DNA from: Pararoseomonas sp. SCSIO 73927
GTDB taxonomy: Bacteria > Pseudomonadota > Alphaproteobacteria > Acetobacterales > Acetobacteraceae
Direction: 5' to 3'
DNA length: 64,000 nucleotides
NCBI RefSeq assembly: GCF_037040815.1
Contig: NZ_CP146232.1
Location: forward strand, 3,876,001-3,940,000
Shown piece by piece: positions 16,460 to 25,231 of this stretch (its first letter is position 1; every line of letters starts with the position of its first letter). The notes beneath the pieces are model-generated. The model did not search any database. It saw only the letters and a list, made by a program, of their open reading frames with translations, and was not told the DNA's origin. The position numbers were made by a program, and so were the translations under genes.

Positions 16460-17635
16460 TCAGCCCCTCCGGGGGAGCTGCTGCTCCACCAGCGTCGCCC
16501 ACCAGGAGGCGCCGACGGGCAGCACCTCGTCGTTGAAGTCGTAGCGCGGGTGGTGGACCTGCGGGTCGGCGCCCGACCGCCCCCCGCCGAGCATGAGGTA
16601 GGCGCCGTCCTTCGCGTTCAGCATGAACGCGAAGTCCTCGCCGCCCATGGTGGGCTTCGGCAGCTCCTTCACCCGCGCCTCGCCAGAGACGGCCTTCGCG
16701 GCGTTGGCCGCCAGGCCCGTGCTCTCCCGCTCGTTGATCGTGGCGGGGTACATCCGCTCGAAGATCACCTCGGCGGTCGCGCCGAAGGCGGCGGCGATGC
16801 CGGAGGCGAGGGCCTTCACCTTGGCTTCGAGGATGTCCCCCACCTCCGGCTGGAACCAACGGGCCGTGCCGCGCAGCGTCACCGTCTCCGGGATCACGTT
16901 GAAGGCGTTGCCGCCCTTGATCTCGCCTATCGTCACCACCGCGCCCTCCACCGGCTCCACGTTGCGGGCGACGATGGACTGGAAGGCGGTGACGATCTGG
17001 GCCGCGATCACGACGGGGTCGTTGCCCGTGTGCGGCATGGCGCCGTGCGTGCCGCGGCCGGTGATCGTGATGCGGATGTCGGCCACTGCCGCCATGACAG
17101 GGCCGACCCGCCAGTAGAACTCGCCGGCCGGCAGGCTCGGCCAATTGTGCAGGCCGTAGACGCGGTCCATCGGGAAGCGCTCGAACAGGCCCTCCTTCAC
17201 CATCACCTCGCCGCCGCCGCCCATCTCCTCGGCGGGCTGGAAGATCATGTAGGCGGTGCCGGAGAAGTTCCGCGTCTCCGCCAGGTAGCGGGCGGCGCCG
17301 AGCAGCATCGTGGTGTGGCCGTCATGGCCGCAGGCGTGCATGACGCCGGGGGTCTGGGAAGCCCAGGGGGCGCCGCTCTCCTCCAGGATCGGCAGGGCGT
17401 CCATGTCGGCGCGGAGCCCGATCGCGCCGCCCTCGCTGCGGCCGCGGATCACGCCGACGACGCCCGTGGTGGCCATGCCCGTGATCACCTCGTCGCAGCC
17501 GAATTCGCGCAGCTTCTCGGCGACGATCCGGCTCGTCCGCACCTCCTGGAAGTTCAGTTCGGGGTGCTGGTGGAAGTCGCGGCGCCACGCCGTCATGTCG
17601 TCGTGGAACTCGGCGATGCGGTTGATGACGGGCAT
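16460..17635 (-). CDS. M20-family amidohydrolase (hippurate hydrolase/N-acyl-amino-acid deacylase type)
   Basis: A di-zinc hydrolase of 391 residues that removes an acyl group from an amide-linked amino acid. The metal-binding motifs are intact: GLRADMDALPI, the HACGHDGHTTML core, FQPAEEMGGGG with the catalytic glutamates, GLHNWPSLPAG and GGEDFAFML. The dimerisation insert GRGTHGAMPHTGNDPV is also present. There is no signal peptide, so it is cytoplasmic. It lies tail-to-tail with the LysR gene (15 bp between stops) and 28 bp downstream of the NAD-binding protein on the same strand. Confidence 0.94.
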   Translation of the reverse strand: MPVINRIAEFHDDMTAWRRDFHQHPELNFQEVRTSRIVAEKLREFGCDEVITGMATTGVVGVIRGRSEGGAIGLRADMDALPILEESGAPWASQTPGVMHACGHDGHTTMLLGAARYLAETRNFSGTAYMIFQPAEEMGGGGEVMVKEGLFERFPMDRVYGLHNWPSLPAGEFYWRVGPVMAAVADIRITITGRGTHGAMPHTGNDPVVIAAQIVTAFQSIVARNVEPVEGAVVTIGEIKGGNAFNVIPETVTLRGTARWFQPEVGDILEAKVKALASGIAAAFGATAEVIFERMYPATINERESTGLAANAAKAVSGEARVKELPKPTMGGEDFAFMLNAKDGAYLMLGGGRSGADPQVHHPRYDFNDEVLPVGASWWATLVEQQLPRRG

Positions 17636-17663
17636 TCCGGACCTCTGCGTGTGCCCCGAAGGG

Positions 17664-18521
17664 CTAGCGCGCCGGGAAGGTCAGGGCCAGCCCTTCCTTC
17701 AGCCCGATCGGCTCCACGCCGAGTTCGGCCAGCATCGGGGCGATGTCGAACGCCTTGTCCTCCGTCAGGCGGCGCAGCTCCTCCGCCCGGACGCGTGGCA
17801 GGCCGGGGACCAGGCGCAGCAGCGGCGCGGCGGCGACGAGCGGGGCCAGGGGCAGCGGCACCACGGGCGGGGGCCGGAAGCCCGCGGCCCGGCAGACGGC
17901 CCGCACGAAGTCGGCGTAGGGCAGGGGTGCCGGGCCGGCGATGGTGATCGCGCGCGGCCCATCCCAGTTCCGCCGCAGGGCCGCGATCACGCTTCGGGTC
18001 ACGTCGCCCTGGTGGATGGGCTGGACGAGGAAGCGCCCGCCGGAGGGAAGGGGAGCCACCGGCAAGCGGCGCATCAGCGCGGCCAGGCGCTGCACGTTGT
18101 CCTCGCCCTGGGCGCCGTAGATCATGGTGGGGTGCAGGATGGCGCCGGGCCGGCCACTCTCCAGCAGGGCCGCCTCGCCGGCCCGCACCCCGTCGCCGTG
18201 CTCGTCCCGCCACCTCGAGTACCGGCGCGTGCTGCCGAGCAGGACGACTGGCGCCGCGCAGGAAGCCAGGATCTCCGGCGCGTGGCGGGCATGGGCGCAG
18301 GAGGCGACGCGGGAGGCCCCGGCCAGCGCCGCCCGGAGCGCCGGCGCATCGCCCAGATCCGCGATCGCCGGTTCTCCGGGCAGGCCCGTGGCCGCCCACT
18401 TCGCGGCGTCCCGCACGACCGGGCGATACGGGATGCCCCTTTCCCCCAGGGCCCGGCACAGCGCCGACCCGGACCGGCCGGAGGCACCGATCACGGCGAC
18501 CACCTCGTCATCTAGCGGCAC
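17664..18521 (-). CDS. NAD(P)-binding (NmrA/atypical SDR-like) protein
   Basis: A 285-residue Rossmann-fold protein. The N-terminal VVAVIGASGRSGSALCRAL is the dinucleotide-binding motif, and HPTMIYGAQGEDNVQRLA matches the conserved core of atypical extended SDRs. There the usual Tyr lies in an MIYG context, as in NDUFA9-like and sugar-epimerase-like proteins. The C-terminus GVEPIGLKEGLALTF is short and helical. The substrate is unknown. It overlaps the 3' end of the extensin-like gene by 10 bp, so the two are probably co-transcribed. Confidence 0.8.
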   Translation of the reverse strand: MPLDDEVVAVIGASGRSGSALCRALGERGIPYRPVVRDAAKWAATGLPGEPAIADLGDAPALRAALAGASRVASCAHARHAPEILASCAAPVVLLGSTRRYSRWRDEHGDGVRAGEAALLESGRPGAILHPTMIYGAQGEDNVQRLAALMRRLPVAPLPSGGRFLVQPIHQGDVTRSVIAALRRNWDGPRAITIAGPAPLPYADFVRAVCRAAGFRPPPVVPLPLAPLVAAAPLLRLVPGLPRVRAEELRRLTEDKAFDIAPMLAELGVEPIGLKEGLALTFPAR

Positions 18522-19204
18522 GTGCCCCAGCCTCCCCGATCCAGGTGGAAATGGTCGCGATGGGCGGCGTTGTAGTCCGGGCCGAGCACCGCGCCGAAGA
18601 CCCGGCAGGCGGCATCCCGCACCGCCCGCAGGAAGGGGCCGTTCGGGGCGGGGTCGTCCCAGTCCCCCGGCAGGCCGACGGTCCGGCCATCCGCGAGGGT
18701 GAAGCCCGCCACGTCCAGGGCGTTCGCCGTGGCGTGCTGACTGCGGCGGGCATTCGCCTGGTGATAGACGTTGCGGCAGTTGTAGGCGCCGAGGTGCCGC
18801 ACCGCGGTCACCCTCTGCCCGAAGGCCTCCTGCGCGGCAGGCTGCAGCCCGTGCCGCTCAAAGATCGCCCAGGCGGCAGCGAGAGGGCAGTTCACCACGG
18901 GGGCGGATGGGGAGAAGCGCAGCGGGCCGGGCATCCGCACGGGATCGGCGATGCCGCAGCCGTCCCGCATCGGCTGGGGCGGCAGGGACTGCACGGGGAT
19001 GCCGGACATAACGAAAGATTCTGTGCAGAGCCCCGGCTCCCGCGCCATGCGGGAGAGTTTGTAGCGGGTCAGCAGCCCCGGCGGCTCCCGCAGGTCCAGC
19101 GGCGCGGTGGGATCGAGCGAGGGCGGCAGCACGACGGCGCGCGGGATCAGCACGATCAGCAGCGCCAGAATGGGCAGGAGGAGAAGGGGCAGCCAGCGGC
19201 GCAT
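18512..19204 (-). CDS. Extensin-like family protein
   Basis: A 230-residue protein with one N-terminal membrane anchor (WLPLLLLPILALLIVLI) and a periplasmic extensin-like C-terminal domain. Conserved parts are GCGIADPVRM, the CPLAAAWAIFERHGL helix, the YNCRNVYHQANARRSQHATA block with an H-A-x-A-x-x-D motif, and a final DHFHLDRGGWGTCR. The spacing of His and Asp resembles zinc-dependent M15 peptidases, so a cell-wall role is plausible but unproven. It is divergent from rplM. Confidence 0.88.
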   Translation of the reverse strand: MRRWLPLLLLPILALLIVLIPRAVVLPPSLDPTAPLDLREPPGLLTRYKLSRMAREPGLCTESFVMSGIPVQSLPPQPMRDGCGIADPVRMPGPLRFSPSAPVVNCPLAAAWAIFERHGLQPAAQEAFGQRVTAVRHLGAYNCRNVYHQANARRSQHATANALDVAGFTLADGRTVGLPGDWDDPAPNGPFLRAVRDAACRVFGAVLGPDYNAAHRDHFHLDRGGWGTCR

Positions 19205-19283
19205 CGCGGCCGAGATAGGGGCTCCGAGCCCCTCGTGTCAGGGGTCGGACCCGCTGTGGTATGGCGCTACCACCATCTTTTCC

Positions 19284-19311
19284 TTGACCCGGGCGGCCAC
19301 CCCGTTCATAT
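19284..19311 (+). promoter_or_regulatory. Possible housekeeping promoter of rplM-rpsI
   Basis: TTGACC at 19284-19289 is a good -35 box. TCATAT at 19306-19311, 16 bp further, is a weak -10 box. The position, 35 bp upstream of rplM in the 141-bp gap to a divergent gene, suits a ribosomal-protein promoter. Confidence 0.4.
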
Positions 19312-19345
19312 CCGGCGCCGCACTGCACACTGAACACGACGGATC

Positions 19346-19831
19346 ATGCTGCAAACCCAGACCCGCTCGATCAAGCCGGCCGAGGTCCAGAAGGACTGGA
19401 TCCTGATCGACGCCGAGGGCCTCGTCCTCGGGCGCCTCGCCGCCATCGTCGCCAACCGCCTGCGCGGGAAGCACAAGACCACCTTCACGCCGCATGTCGA
19501 CTGCGGCGACCACGTGGTCATCATCAACGCCCACCGCGTGCGGCTGACCGGCAACAAGGCCGAGCAGTCCGTGTTCTACTGGCACACGGGCTACCCCGGC
19601 GGCATCAAGGGCCGCACCACGCGCGAGACCCTTGAGGGGCGCTTCCCCGAGCGCGTGATCGAGAAGGCCGTAGAGCGCATGATCACGCGCAACAACCTCG
19701 GCCGCCAGCAGATGCGCAACCTGCACGTCTATGCGAGCGCCGAGCACCCGCATGCCGGCCAGAGCCCGAAGGCGCTGGACGTGGGCGCGCTGAACCGCAA
19801 GAACGTTGCCGCCGCGAAGAAGGCCGCCTGA
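19346..19831 (+). CDS. rplM: 50S ribosomal protein L13
   Basis: An early-assembly large-subunit protein. The 161-residue length and the segments [47 protein letters not shown] and the final [19 protein letters not shown] are typical of alphaproteobacterial L13. It is followed two bases later by rpsI, the universal rplM-rpsI order. Confidence 0.98.
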   Translation: MLQTQTRSIKPAEVQKDWILIDAEGLVLGRLAAIVANRLRGKHKTTFTPHVDCGDHVVIINAHRVRLTGNKAEQSVFYWHTGYPGGIKGRTTRETLEGRFPERVIEKAVERMITRNNLGRQQMRNLHVYASAEHPHAGQSPKALDVGALNRKNVAAAKKAA

Positions 19832-19833
19832 TC

Positions 19834-20328
19834 ATGAGCGAGCAGACCACCGCCACCTCGCTGGCCGACCTCAAGGACCTCGTCGCCGGCACCCCGGCCT
19901 CTCCGGAGAACGCCGTCGCGCGTGAGCCGAAGAAGGACTCCCTGGGCCGCGCCTACGCCACCGGCCGCCGCAAGAACGCGATCGCCCGCGTGTGGATCAA
20001 GCCCGGCAAGGGCACCGTGGAGATCAACGGCAAGCCGGCGGCGAAGTACTTCGCCCGCCCCGTGCTGCGCATGCTGATTGCCCAGCCCTTCCTGGTGGCG
20101 GACCGCTACCAGCAGTTCGACGTGTTCTGCACGGTCGTCGGCGGCGGCCTCTCCGGCCAGGCCGGCGCGGTGCGCCACGGCCTGTCCCGTGCGCTGACCA
20201 ACTTCGAGCCGGGCCTGCGCCCGATCCTGAAGAAGGCCGGGTTCCTCACGCGCGACCCGCGCGTGGTCGAGCGGAAGAAGTACGGCAAGCCGAAGGCCCG
20301 ACGTTCCTTCCAGTTCAGCAAGCGCTGA
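19834..20328 (+). CDS. rpsI: 30S ribosomal protein S9
   Basis: Small-subunit protein whose C-terminal tail reaches the P-site tRNA. The 164-residue protein has an N-terminal extension (about 35 residues) common in alphaproteobacteria. The core follows: [40 protein letters not shown] and the basic tail [13 protein letters not shown] with the terminal KR. It is co-transcribed with rplM and followed by strong terminator hairpins. Confidence 0.98.
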   Translation: MSEQTTATSLADLKDLVAGTPASPENAVAREPKKDSLGRAYATGRRKNAIARVWIKPGKGTVEINGKPAAKYFARPVLRMLIAQPFLVADRYQQFDVFCTVVGGGLSGQAGAVRHGLSRALTNFEPGLRPILKKAGFLTRDPRVVERKKYGKPKARRSFQFSKR

Positions 20329-20335
20329 CGCTGGC

Positions 20336-20405
20336 GGGCCGGCGTTACGCCGGTCCGACATGGACTGTTCATCAGGAGGGGCGGCCCGCAAGGGTCGCCC
20401 CTCTT
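20336..20405 (+). terminator. Terminator of rplM-rpsI
   Basis: Two hairpins follow rpsI. The first is a GGGCCGGCG stem with TTA loop (about 20338-20358). The second has the 12-bp stem GAGGGGCGGCCC (20376-20387 with 20392-20403, one G-T pair) closed by a GCAA tetraloop, with TT at the end. The second has the strength expected of a rho-independent terminator. Confidence 0.7.
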
Positions 20406-20459
20406 GCGTTTCCGCCAACCCCAACCCCCATATTCACTCCCCCCTTCAAGGAGGGCCGC

Positions 20460-21416
20460 ATGGCCAAGGGCAGCATCCCCAGCGTCTTCATCGACGGCGA
20501 GTCCGGCACCACCGGGCTGCAGATCGTGGAGCGCCTGCAGGGGCGCCGAGACGTCGGGCTGCGCTCCCTCCCGCCGGAGCAGCGCAAGGACCCGGCGGCC
20601 AAGCGCGCTCTCTTCGCCGAGGTGGACGTCGTGATCCTCTGCCTGCCCGACGCGGCGGCGAAGGAAGCCGCGGCGCTGGCGGCCGGGCTCGGCCCGCAGG
20701 CACCCCGGCTGGTCGACGCCTCCACCGCGCACCGCGTGGACCCTGACTGGGCCTACGGCGTGCCGGAGCTTGCCCCGGACCAGCCCGCGAGGATCGCCGC
20801 GGCGGCGCGCGTGGCGAACCCGGGCTGCTACCCCACCGGCGGCATCCTGCTGCTGCGGCCCCTGGTGGATGCCGGGCTGCTGCCGAAGGACTATCCCGTC
20901 ACCGTCAACGCCGTCTCCGGTTACTCCGGCGGCGGCAAGGCGATGATCGCGGAATTCGAGGGCGGCGGCGCACCCTCCTTCGAGCTCTACGGGCTCGGCC
21001 TGGAGCACAAGCACCTGCCGGAGCTGCAGCACTACACCGGCCTGACCCGCCGCCCGATCTTCGTCCCCAGCGTGGGCGACTTCCGGCAGGGCATGCTCGT
21101 CTCCGTGCCGCTGCACCTCGACCTGATGACGGGCAGCCCGGCGCCCGAGGCGCTGGAGGCGGCGCTGGCGCGCTACTACGAGGGCGCGGAGTACGTCCGC
21201 GTGGTCCCGACTACCGGCGAGGCGAAGATCGAGCCCGAGGCGCTGAACGACACCAACCTCGTCGAGCTGCGCGTCTACGGCAACGCCGCCCGCGGCCAGG
21301 CCGTGCTCGTCGCCCGCCTGGACAATCTCGGCAAGGGCGCCTCCGGCGCGGCGGTGCAGAACCTGGAGCTGATGCTCGGTCTCACGGCGGCGCAGAGCAT
21401 CGGGAAGGCCGCGTGA
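20460..21416 (+). CDS. argC: N-acetyl-gamma-glutamyl-phosphate reductase (short type)
   Basis: Third step of arginine biosynthesis: NADPH-dependent reduction of N-acetylglutamyl phosphate. The 318-residue length and the motif [13 protein letters not shown] at the N-terminus mark the short ArgC type 2. The catalytic Cys123 lies in [11 protein letters not shown]. The family sequences [12 protein letters not shown] and GLEHKHLPE follow. ATG 20460 has the best ribosome-binding site of the region, AAGGAGGG at 20448-20455. The stop codon overlaps the GTG start of the next gene (GTGA). Confidence 0.96.
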   Translation: MAKGSIPSVFIDGESGTTGLQIVERLQGRRDVGLRSLPPEQRKDPAAKRALFAEVDVVILCLPDAAAKEAAALAAGLGPQAPRLVDASTAHRVDPDWAYGVPELAPDQPARIAAAARVANPGCYPTGGILLLRPLVDAGLLPKDYPVTVNAVSGYSGGGKAMIAEFEGGGAPSFELYGLGLEHKHLPELQHYTGLTRRPIFVPSVGDFRQGMLVSVPLHLDLMTGSPAPEALEAALARYYEGAEYVRVVPTTGEAKIEPEALNDTNLVELRVYGNAARGQAVLVARLDNLGKGASGAAVQNLELMLGLTAAQSIGKAA

Positions 21417-21934
21417 GCGGCCCACTCTACCCGTTCAAGGGGAGCATGCCGGCCATCCACCCCACTGCGTGGGTGGCCCCCTCCGCCTCCGTGATCGGGG
21501 ATGTCTCCCTCGAGGAGGAGGCCAGCGTCTGGTATGGCTGCGTCCTGCGCGGGGACACGAACTTCATCCGCGTAGGCGCCCGCAGCAACGTGCAGGACGG
21601 CACCATCATCCACGTCAACGCCGGCACCATGCCCGCCGTGATCGGCGCGGACGTCACCATCGGCCACGCCTGCATCATCCACGCCTGCACGCTGGAGGAC
21701 CGCGCCTTTGTCGGCATGGGTGCCACCGTGCTGGACAAGGCGGTGATCCGGGCCGGCGGGATGCTCGGCGCCGGGGGACTCCTCGCGCCGGGCAAGGTGA
21801 TCGGGCCGAACGAGCTGTGGCTCGGCTCCCCCGCCCGCCTCGCCCGGGTGATGACGGAGGAGGAGCGGGCGCAGTGGGACAAGACGGCGCCGCACTACGT
21901 CGCGCTCTCGAAGGAGCACCGCGGCAGCCTTTGA
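21413..21934 (+). CDS. Gamma-carbonic anhydrase family protein
   Basis: A left-handed beta-helix (hexapeptide repeat) protein of 173 residues, YrdA/PaaY-like. Metal-ligand histidines are present in DGTIIHVN and [15 protein letters not shown], and the trimer-forming repeats run through residues 20-140. A C-terminal helix [18 protein letters not shown] follows. Carbonic anhydrase or acyltransferase-like activity is possible. It starts at GTG 21413, inside the argC stop codon, so it is translationally coupled to argC. It ends directly before the second multi-hairpin repeat. Confidence 0.92.
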   Translation: MSGPLYPFKGSMPAIHPTAWVAPSASVIGDVSLEEEASVWYGCVLRGDTNFIRVGARSNVQDGTIIHVNAGTMPAVIGADVTIGHACIIHACTLEDRAFVGMGATVLDKAVIRAGGMLGAGGLLAPGKVIGPNELWLGSPARLARVMTEEERAQWDKTAPHYVALSKEHRGSL

Positions 21935-22219
21935 TGGTGCGCCTGGTCTTGTGGGTTCGGAACCAGGGGGCGCCGCCCCCTGGAACCCCCGCCAAGGGCC
22001 TGAGGCCCTTGGATCCCCGTCTGGCTGCCGCGGTGCCGTCCTGAGACGGTGTCTCCGCCTGACGGGCCTCCTCCTGCCCTTGAAGTCGCCTCGGGTCATT
22101 GACCCGAGGCGCACCGTCAGCAGGGTGAGACAAAAGCCTAGAAGAAGATGATGGTGAGGGGTCCGGGGAGAGGAAGAATTCCTTCTTCCTCTCCCTGACC
22201 ACAGACCGGAAGCACGGGA
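21935..22219. repeat. Multi-hairpin intergenic repeat, copy 2
   Basis: Second copy of the element at 3588-3856, again filling the gap between two convergent genes. Stems in order: CCAGGGGGC (21963-21971 with 21975-21983), CCAAGGGCC (21992-22000 with 22004-22012, TGA loop), CCGTC (22036-22040 with 22045-22049), an 11-bp stem starting CGCCTCGG (22087-22097 with 22101-22111) and the invariant GGGAGAGGAAGAA (22166-22178 with 22183-22195). The second, third and fourth stems differ from copy 1 but stay fully paired. The final block, 22133-22197, is identical to copy 1. It ends at the stop codon of the minus-strand gene. Confidence 0.85.
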
Positions 22220-22966
22220 TCAGCCCGCGTCGAAGTCGCGCGGCCGGATCCGGGTGAGGTGGTCCTCGGAGGCCGTGTCCCCGATGCGCCCGCGGTGGTA
22301 ACCGCGCTGCCAGCCCTCCGCCCGCGCGGCGCTGCCGGGCTGTTTCAGCCCGGCGTTGAAGGCGGCGCGAGACCCGCTCCAGTCGCGGTAGGCGGCCTCC
22401 AGCTCCGGATCGTCGCCGATGGGGCGCGTGACAGGGCGCACGCGGGCGATCAGGTCGCGCGGGATGGGGAAGAGCAGGCAGACCGGCTCGCCCGGGGCGA
22501 AGCGCACGGGGTGGCGCGCGCGGGTGAAGCGCCAGTTCATGGTGAAGGTGGCGGGGGACCAGTCCGTCTCGACGAGGCCGGTGAGGGGAGCGATGCCGTC
22601 CTTCGGCAGGTTGGTCGGGCCGGAGACCCAGAGGCTGATGCCAGGGTCCGTTCGGAAGAGAAGGTCGATGTGGAAGGTCAGCACGCCCGAGCCGAAATGG
22701 CTGACGGGGGTGGGGCGGCCAGGCCGCTCGATGCGGATGGCGATGTCGGCGGGGTCGGGGCCGCCGTTCCAGACGGCCTCGAAGCCGCCCTCGGTCACCA
22801 CCTCCCAGCCATGGGCGTTGGCGATGGTGAGGGGGAGGCAGCGGTTGGCGAAGCCTTCGGGGGTGGCGTCCATCCAGTCCCGCCGCGTCGGCGCGGGGCG
22901 CAGGCGCGGCGGGGCGTCGTTGAGGGTGTGGGCGGTCAGCCGGAGGGGGGGCGCTTCGTCCGGCAT
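22220..22966 (-). CDS. DUF6065-like protein
   Basis: A 248-residue soluble protein of unknown function. The segment RRDWMDATPEGFANRCLPL followed by TIANAHGWEV and a tryptophan-rich WNGGPDPAD matches the pattern I associate with DUF6065. The C-terminus (about residues 185-245) is polar and includes GWQRGYHRGRIG. No signal peptide or membrane segment is present. It lies 10 bp downstream of the next minus-strand gene, so they may form a unit. Confidence 0.65.
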   Translation of the reverse strand: MPDEAPPLRLTAHTLNDAPPRLRPAPTRRDWMDATPEGFANRCLPLTIANAHGWEVVTEGGFEAVWNGGPDPADIAIRIERPGRPTPVSHFGSGVLTFHIDLLFRTDPGISLWVSGPTNLPKDGIAPLTGLVETDWSPATFTMNWRFTRARHPVRFAPGEPVCLLFPIPRDLIARVRPVTRPIGDDPELEAAYRDWSGSRAAFNAGLKQPGSAARAEGWQRGYHRGRIGDTASEDHLTRIRPRDFDAG

Positions 22967-22976
22967 CGGCCCTCGC

Positions 22977-23474
22977 CTAGTTGCCGGTGGTGCAGCGCTT
23001 GAGGGGGCTGGGGAACTCGGCGCAGTTCGGGAAGAAGATCTCGTTCGGCCCGCGCCGCTCCACCCGCAGTGCGTTGGGGTTGGCGCAGCCGAAGGCGCTG
23101 TCGGGCGGCAGGCGGTTGCCGAGCGGGGGGATGGCCGCGCCGGCAGGGGCCAGGCGGAAATCCACCGCGTCCGGGCCGCCGGACACGGTCTCGATCAGGC
23201 GCTGACGGTAGGGCACGTCGAGCACCGACACGCGCATGACGACGTCCCGCGTGAAAACGACGGTGGGCTGGGCATTGCAGGCCGCGCCCTCCGTCTCCGT
23301 AGCGGGGAAGATGCCGCCGGTCCAGGTGCCGAAGAGCCAGGCGTGGGGTGCCGCCTGCGCGGGGGCGTTGGCCGGGGCAGCGCCCTGAGCTCCCCCCTGG
23401 GGCTGCTGCGCATCGGCCGCCGCCAGGGGCGCGGCGAGGGCCGCCACGAGAATCCACTTCGCCCAACGCTGCAT
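22977..23474 (-). CDS. Secreted hypothetical protein
   Basis: A 165-residue protein with a clear signal peptide (MQRWAKWILVAALAAPLAAA, cleavage near ADAQ), an Ala/Gln/Pro-rich linker to about residue 45, and a globular domain. That domain opens with WLFGTWTGGIFPATE and contains four cysteines (C66, C133, C153, C164 approximately). The opening resembles lipocalin-like or outer-membrane small proteins, but I cannot name a family. The start is ATG 23474. Confidence 0.75.
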   Translation of the reverse strand: MQRWAKWILVAALAAPLAAADAQQPQGGAQGAAPANAPAQAAPHAWLFGTWTGGIFPATETEGAACNAQPTVVFTRDVVMRVSVLDVPYRQRLIETVSGGPDAVDFRLAPAGAAIPPLGNRLPPDSAFGCANPNALRVERRGPNEIFFPNCAEFPSPLKRCTTGN

Positions 23475-23623
23475 GACGCGCCCCTCAAGGTCTGGAACCG
23501 CCGCAGAAAAGGGGAGGACGGGCCGCCTGTCCACCCCGGGACGCGCTTCGTTTCAGGCCGAAGGCCCGCTTACCCGACGAAAGGCCGGTCCGGCCGCCGC
23601 GCGTAGCGGGGGCTGAGGGTGGG

Positions 23624-23905
23624 TCAGCGCGGTGGCCGCCGGTTCCGGATGACGTCCTCGGCGGAGAAGTCCAGCGAGCCGCCCTCGAGGATGCTTCCAT
23701 CATCCATGAGGACGACAGGGCCGTTCCCGACCAACATCGCCTGCATGTCGCCCGTCTCAATGAACTCCGTGGCCTGGTAGTGGAAGCTCCATGCCCCGGG
23801 GAGGCGCCGTGCCGTGCCCGGGACCTCGGCCAGGGCATATCCGTGGGTCCTGCGCTTCCCGGCCAGGAACTCCACAAAGATGGATCGTGCCTCGGCCTCC
23901 TGCAT
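23624..23905 (-). CDS. Small protein resembling the Imm35/YrhB immunity fold
   Basis: A 93-residue protein downstream of the MFS gene, beginning at ATG 23905, eight bases past the MFS stop. The pattern GAWSFHYQATEF, then ETGDMQAMLVGNGPVVLMDD and SILEGGSLDFSAEDVIR, resembles the Imm35/YrhB fold (WxFxY..., xLxGNxPxxV). That family includes immunity proteins of polymorphic toxins and housekeeping orphans. No toxin gene lies nearby. It is a real gene, judged by the close spacing and normal codon bias; the family call is tentative. Confidence 0.6.
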   Translation of the reverse strand: MQEAEARSIFVEFLAGKRRTHGYALAEVPGTARRLPGAWSFHYQATEFIETGDMQAMLVGNGPVVLMDDGSILEGGSLDFSAEDVIRNRRPPR

Positions 23906-23913
23906 GGTCTGCG

Positions 23914-25119
23914 CTAGGCGGCTGCCGGCCGGATGGCCGGCGCGGGCTCGCGCAGCGGCAGGTGAATGAGGGCGGCGAAGATCCCGGCGGCGATGGAGAT
24001 GGTCCACATCACGTCGTAGCTGCCGGTGCGATCGAAGATGAGGCCGGGGAGCCAGGCGCCGAGGAAGCCGCCGACCTGGTGCCCGAGAAAGACGAGGCCG
24101 AAGATCGTGGCGAGCCAGCGCGTGCCGAAGAGGCGGGCGCAGAGGGCCACCGTGGGCGGCACGGTGGAGAGCCAGAGGATCCCCATCAGGGCGGAGAAGA
24201 CGAGGATGGAGCCGGTCGTCTTCTCCGCGGCGAAGAAGAACACGGCCATCACCAGGGCGCGCAGGCCGTAGATGGCCACCAGCAGCTCCCGCCGGCGCCA
24301 CCTCTGCGTCAGCTCCCCCGCCCCGAGGGAGCCGGCGATGTTGAACAGCCCGATGAGGGAGATCGCCCAGGCGCCGACGCTGGTGGGCAGGTGGCAGAGG
24401 GCCACGAAGCCCGGCAGGTGGACCGCCAGGAACGAGACGTGCAGCCCGCAGACGAAGAATCCGAAGAAGAGGCACCAGAACATGCGGGAGCGGAGGGCGC
24501 GGGAGAGGGCAACGCGGGCGGGCTCGTCATCGGTGGAGGCGGACTTAGACGGTGCGGGGCGCCCGGCCAGCGGCAGGGCGAGCGGGATCATCAGCAGGGC
24601 GGCGCCGGCCATGCCGAACAGGGCCGCCTGCCAGCCGAAGCCCGTAAGGGCGGCGCCGGAGAGGGGCACGACGAGGAACTGGCCGAGGGAGGAGCCGGCC
24701 GTGCCCAGCGCCGCCGCCCGGCCGCGCATGGAATCCGGAAGCTGGCGGGTGAGGGAGGCGACGATGACTGGCATCCCTGCCGCGGACACGGCGACGCCCA
24801 TCACCAGCCCCGCGAAGAAGGTGAAGGTGCCGAGGCCGGGGGAAAGGGCCATGCCCGCAATTCCCGACGCGTAGAGCAGGGCGCCGCCCATGACGACGAC
24901 GCGCCCGCCGAAGCGGTCGGCCAACTGGCCGACGATCGGCTGGCTGAAGCCGTTCAGCAGAACCTGCACGGCGATGGCGAAGGCGAAGCCGCTGGTGGAC
25001 CAGCCGAGGGAGGCCGTCATCGGCGCGAGGTAAAGCCCGAAGGACTGGCGCAGCCCCATGGCGAGGGCGGCGCAGCCGACGGCGAGGGTCAGCAGGAGGG
25101 CGAGTGACCGGCCTGGCAT
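23914..25119 (-). CDS. MFS transporter (monocarboxylate-porter-like)
   Basis: A 401-residue, twelve-helix major facilitator transporter. The first helix LLLTLAVGCAALAMGLRQSFGLYLAPM is typical of the oxalate/monocarboxylate-porter branch. The MFS motif A appears as GQLADRFGGRVVVMGG, and a second-half equivalent ends in FLGAWLPGLIFDRTGSYDVM. The substrate is unknown. ATG 25119 is used; the gene is followed closely by the Imm35-like gene. Confidence 0.9.
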   Translation of the reverse strand: MPGRSLALLLTLAVGCAALAMGLRQSFGLYLAPMTASLGWSTSGFAFAIAVQVLLNGFSQPIVGQLADRFGGRVVVMGGALLYASGIAGMALSPGLGTFTFFAGLVMGVAVSAAGMPVIVASLTRQLPDSMRGRAAALGTAGSSLGQFLVVPLSGAALTGFGWQAALFGMAGAALLMIPLALPLAGRPAPSKSASTDDEPARVALSRALRSRMFWCLFFGFFVCGLHVSFLAVHLPGFVALCHLPTSVGAWAISLIGLFNIAGSLGAGELTQRWRRRELLVAIYGLRALVMAVFFFAAEKTTGSILVFSALMGILWLSTVPPTVALCARLFGTRWLATIFGLVFLGHQVGGFLGAWLPGLIFDRTGSYDVMWTISIAAGIFAALIHLPLREPAPAIRPAAA

Positions 25120-25231
25120 GGTGCTTCGCTCTCCCGATCCGCTGGACGGGGGCTTCCCCGATCCGTTTCGATCGAGGCTAGCGGGAGGCGGTTGCCCGGT
25201 CCAACGCGCCGCGCGCGGGGCAGGCGTGCCT

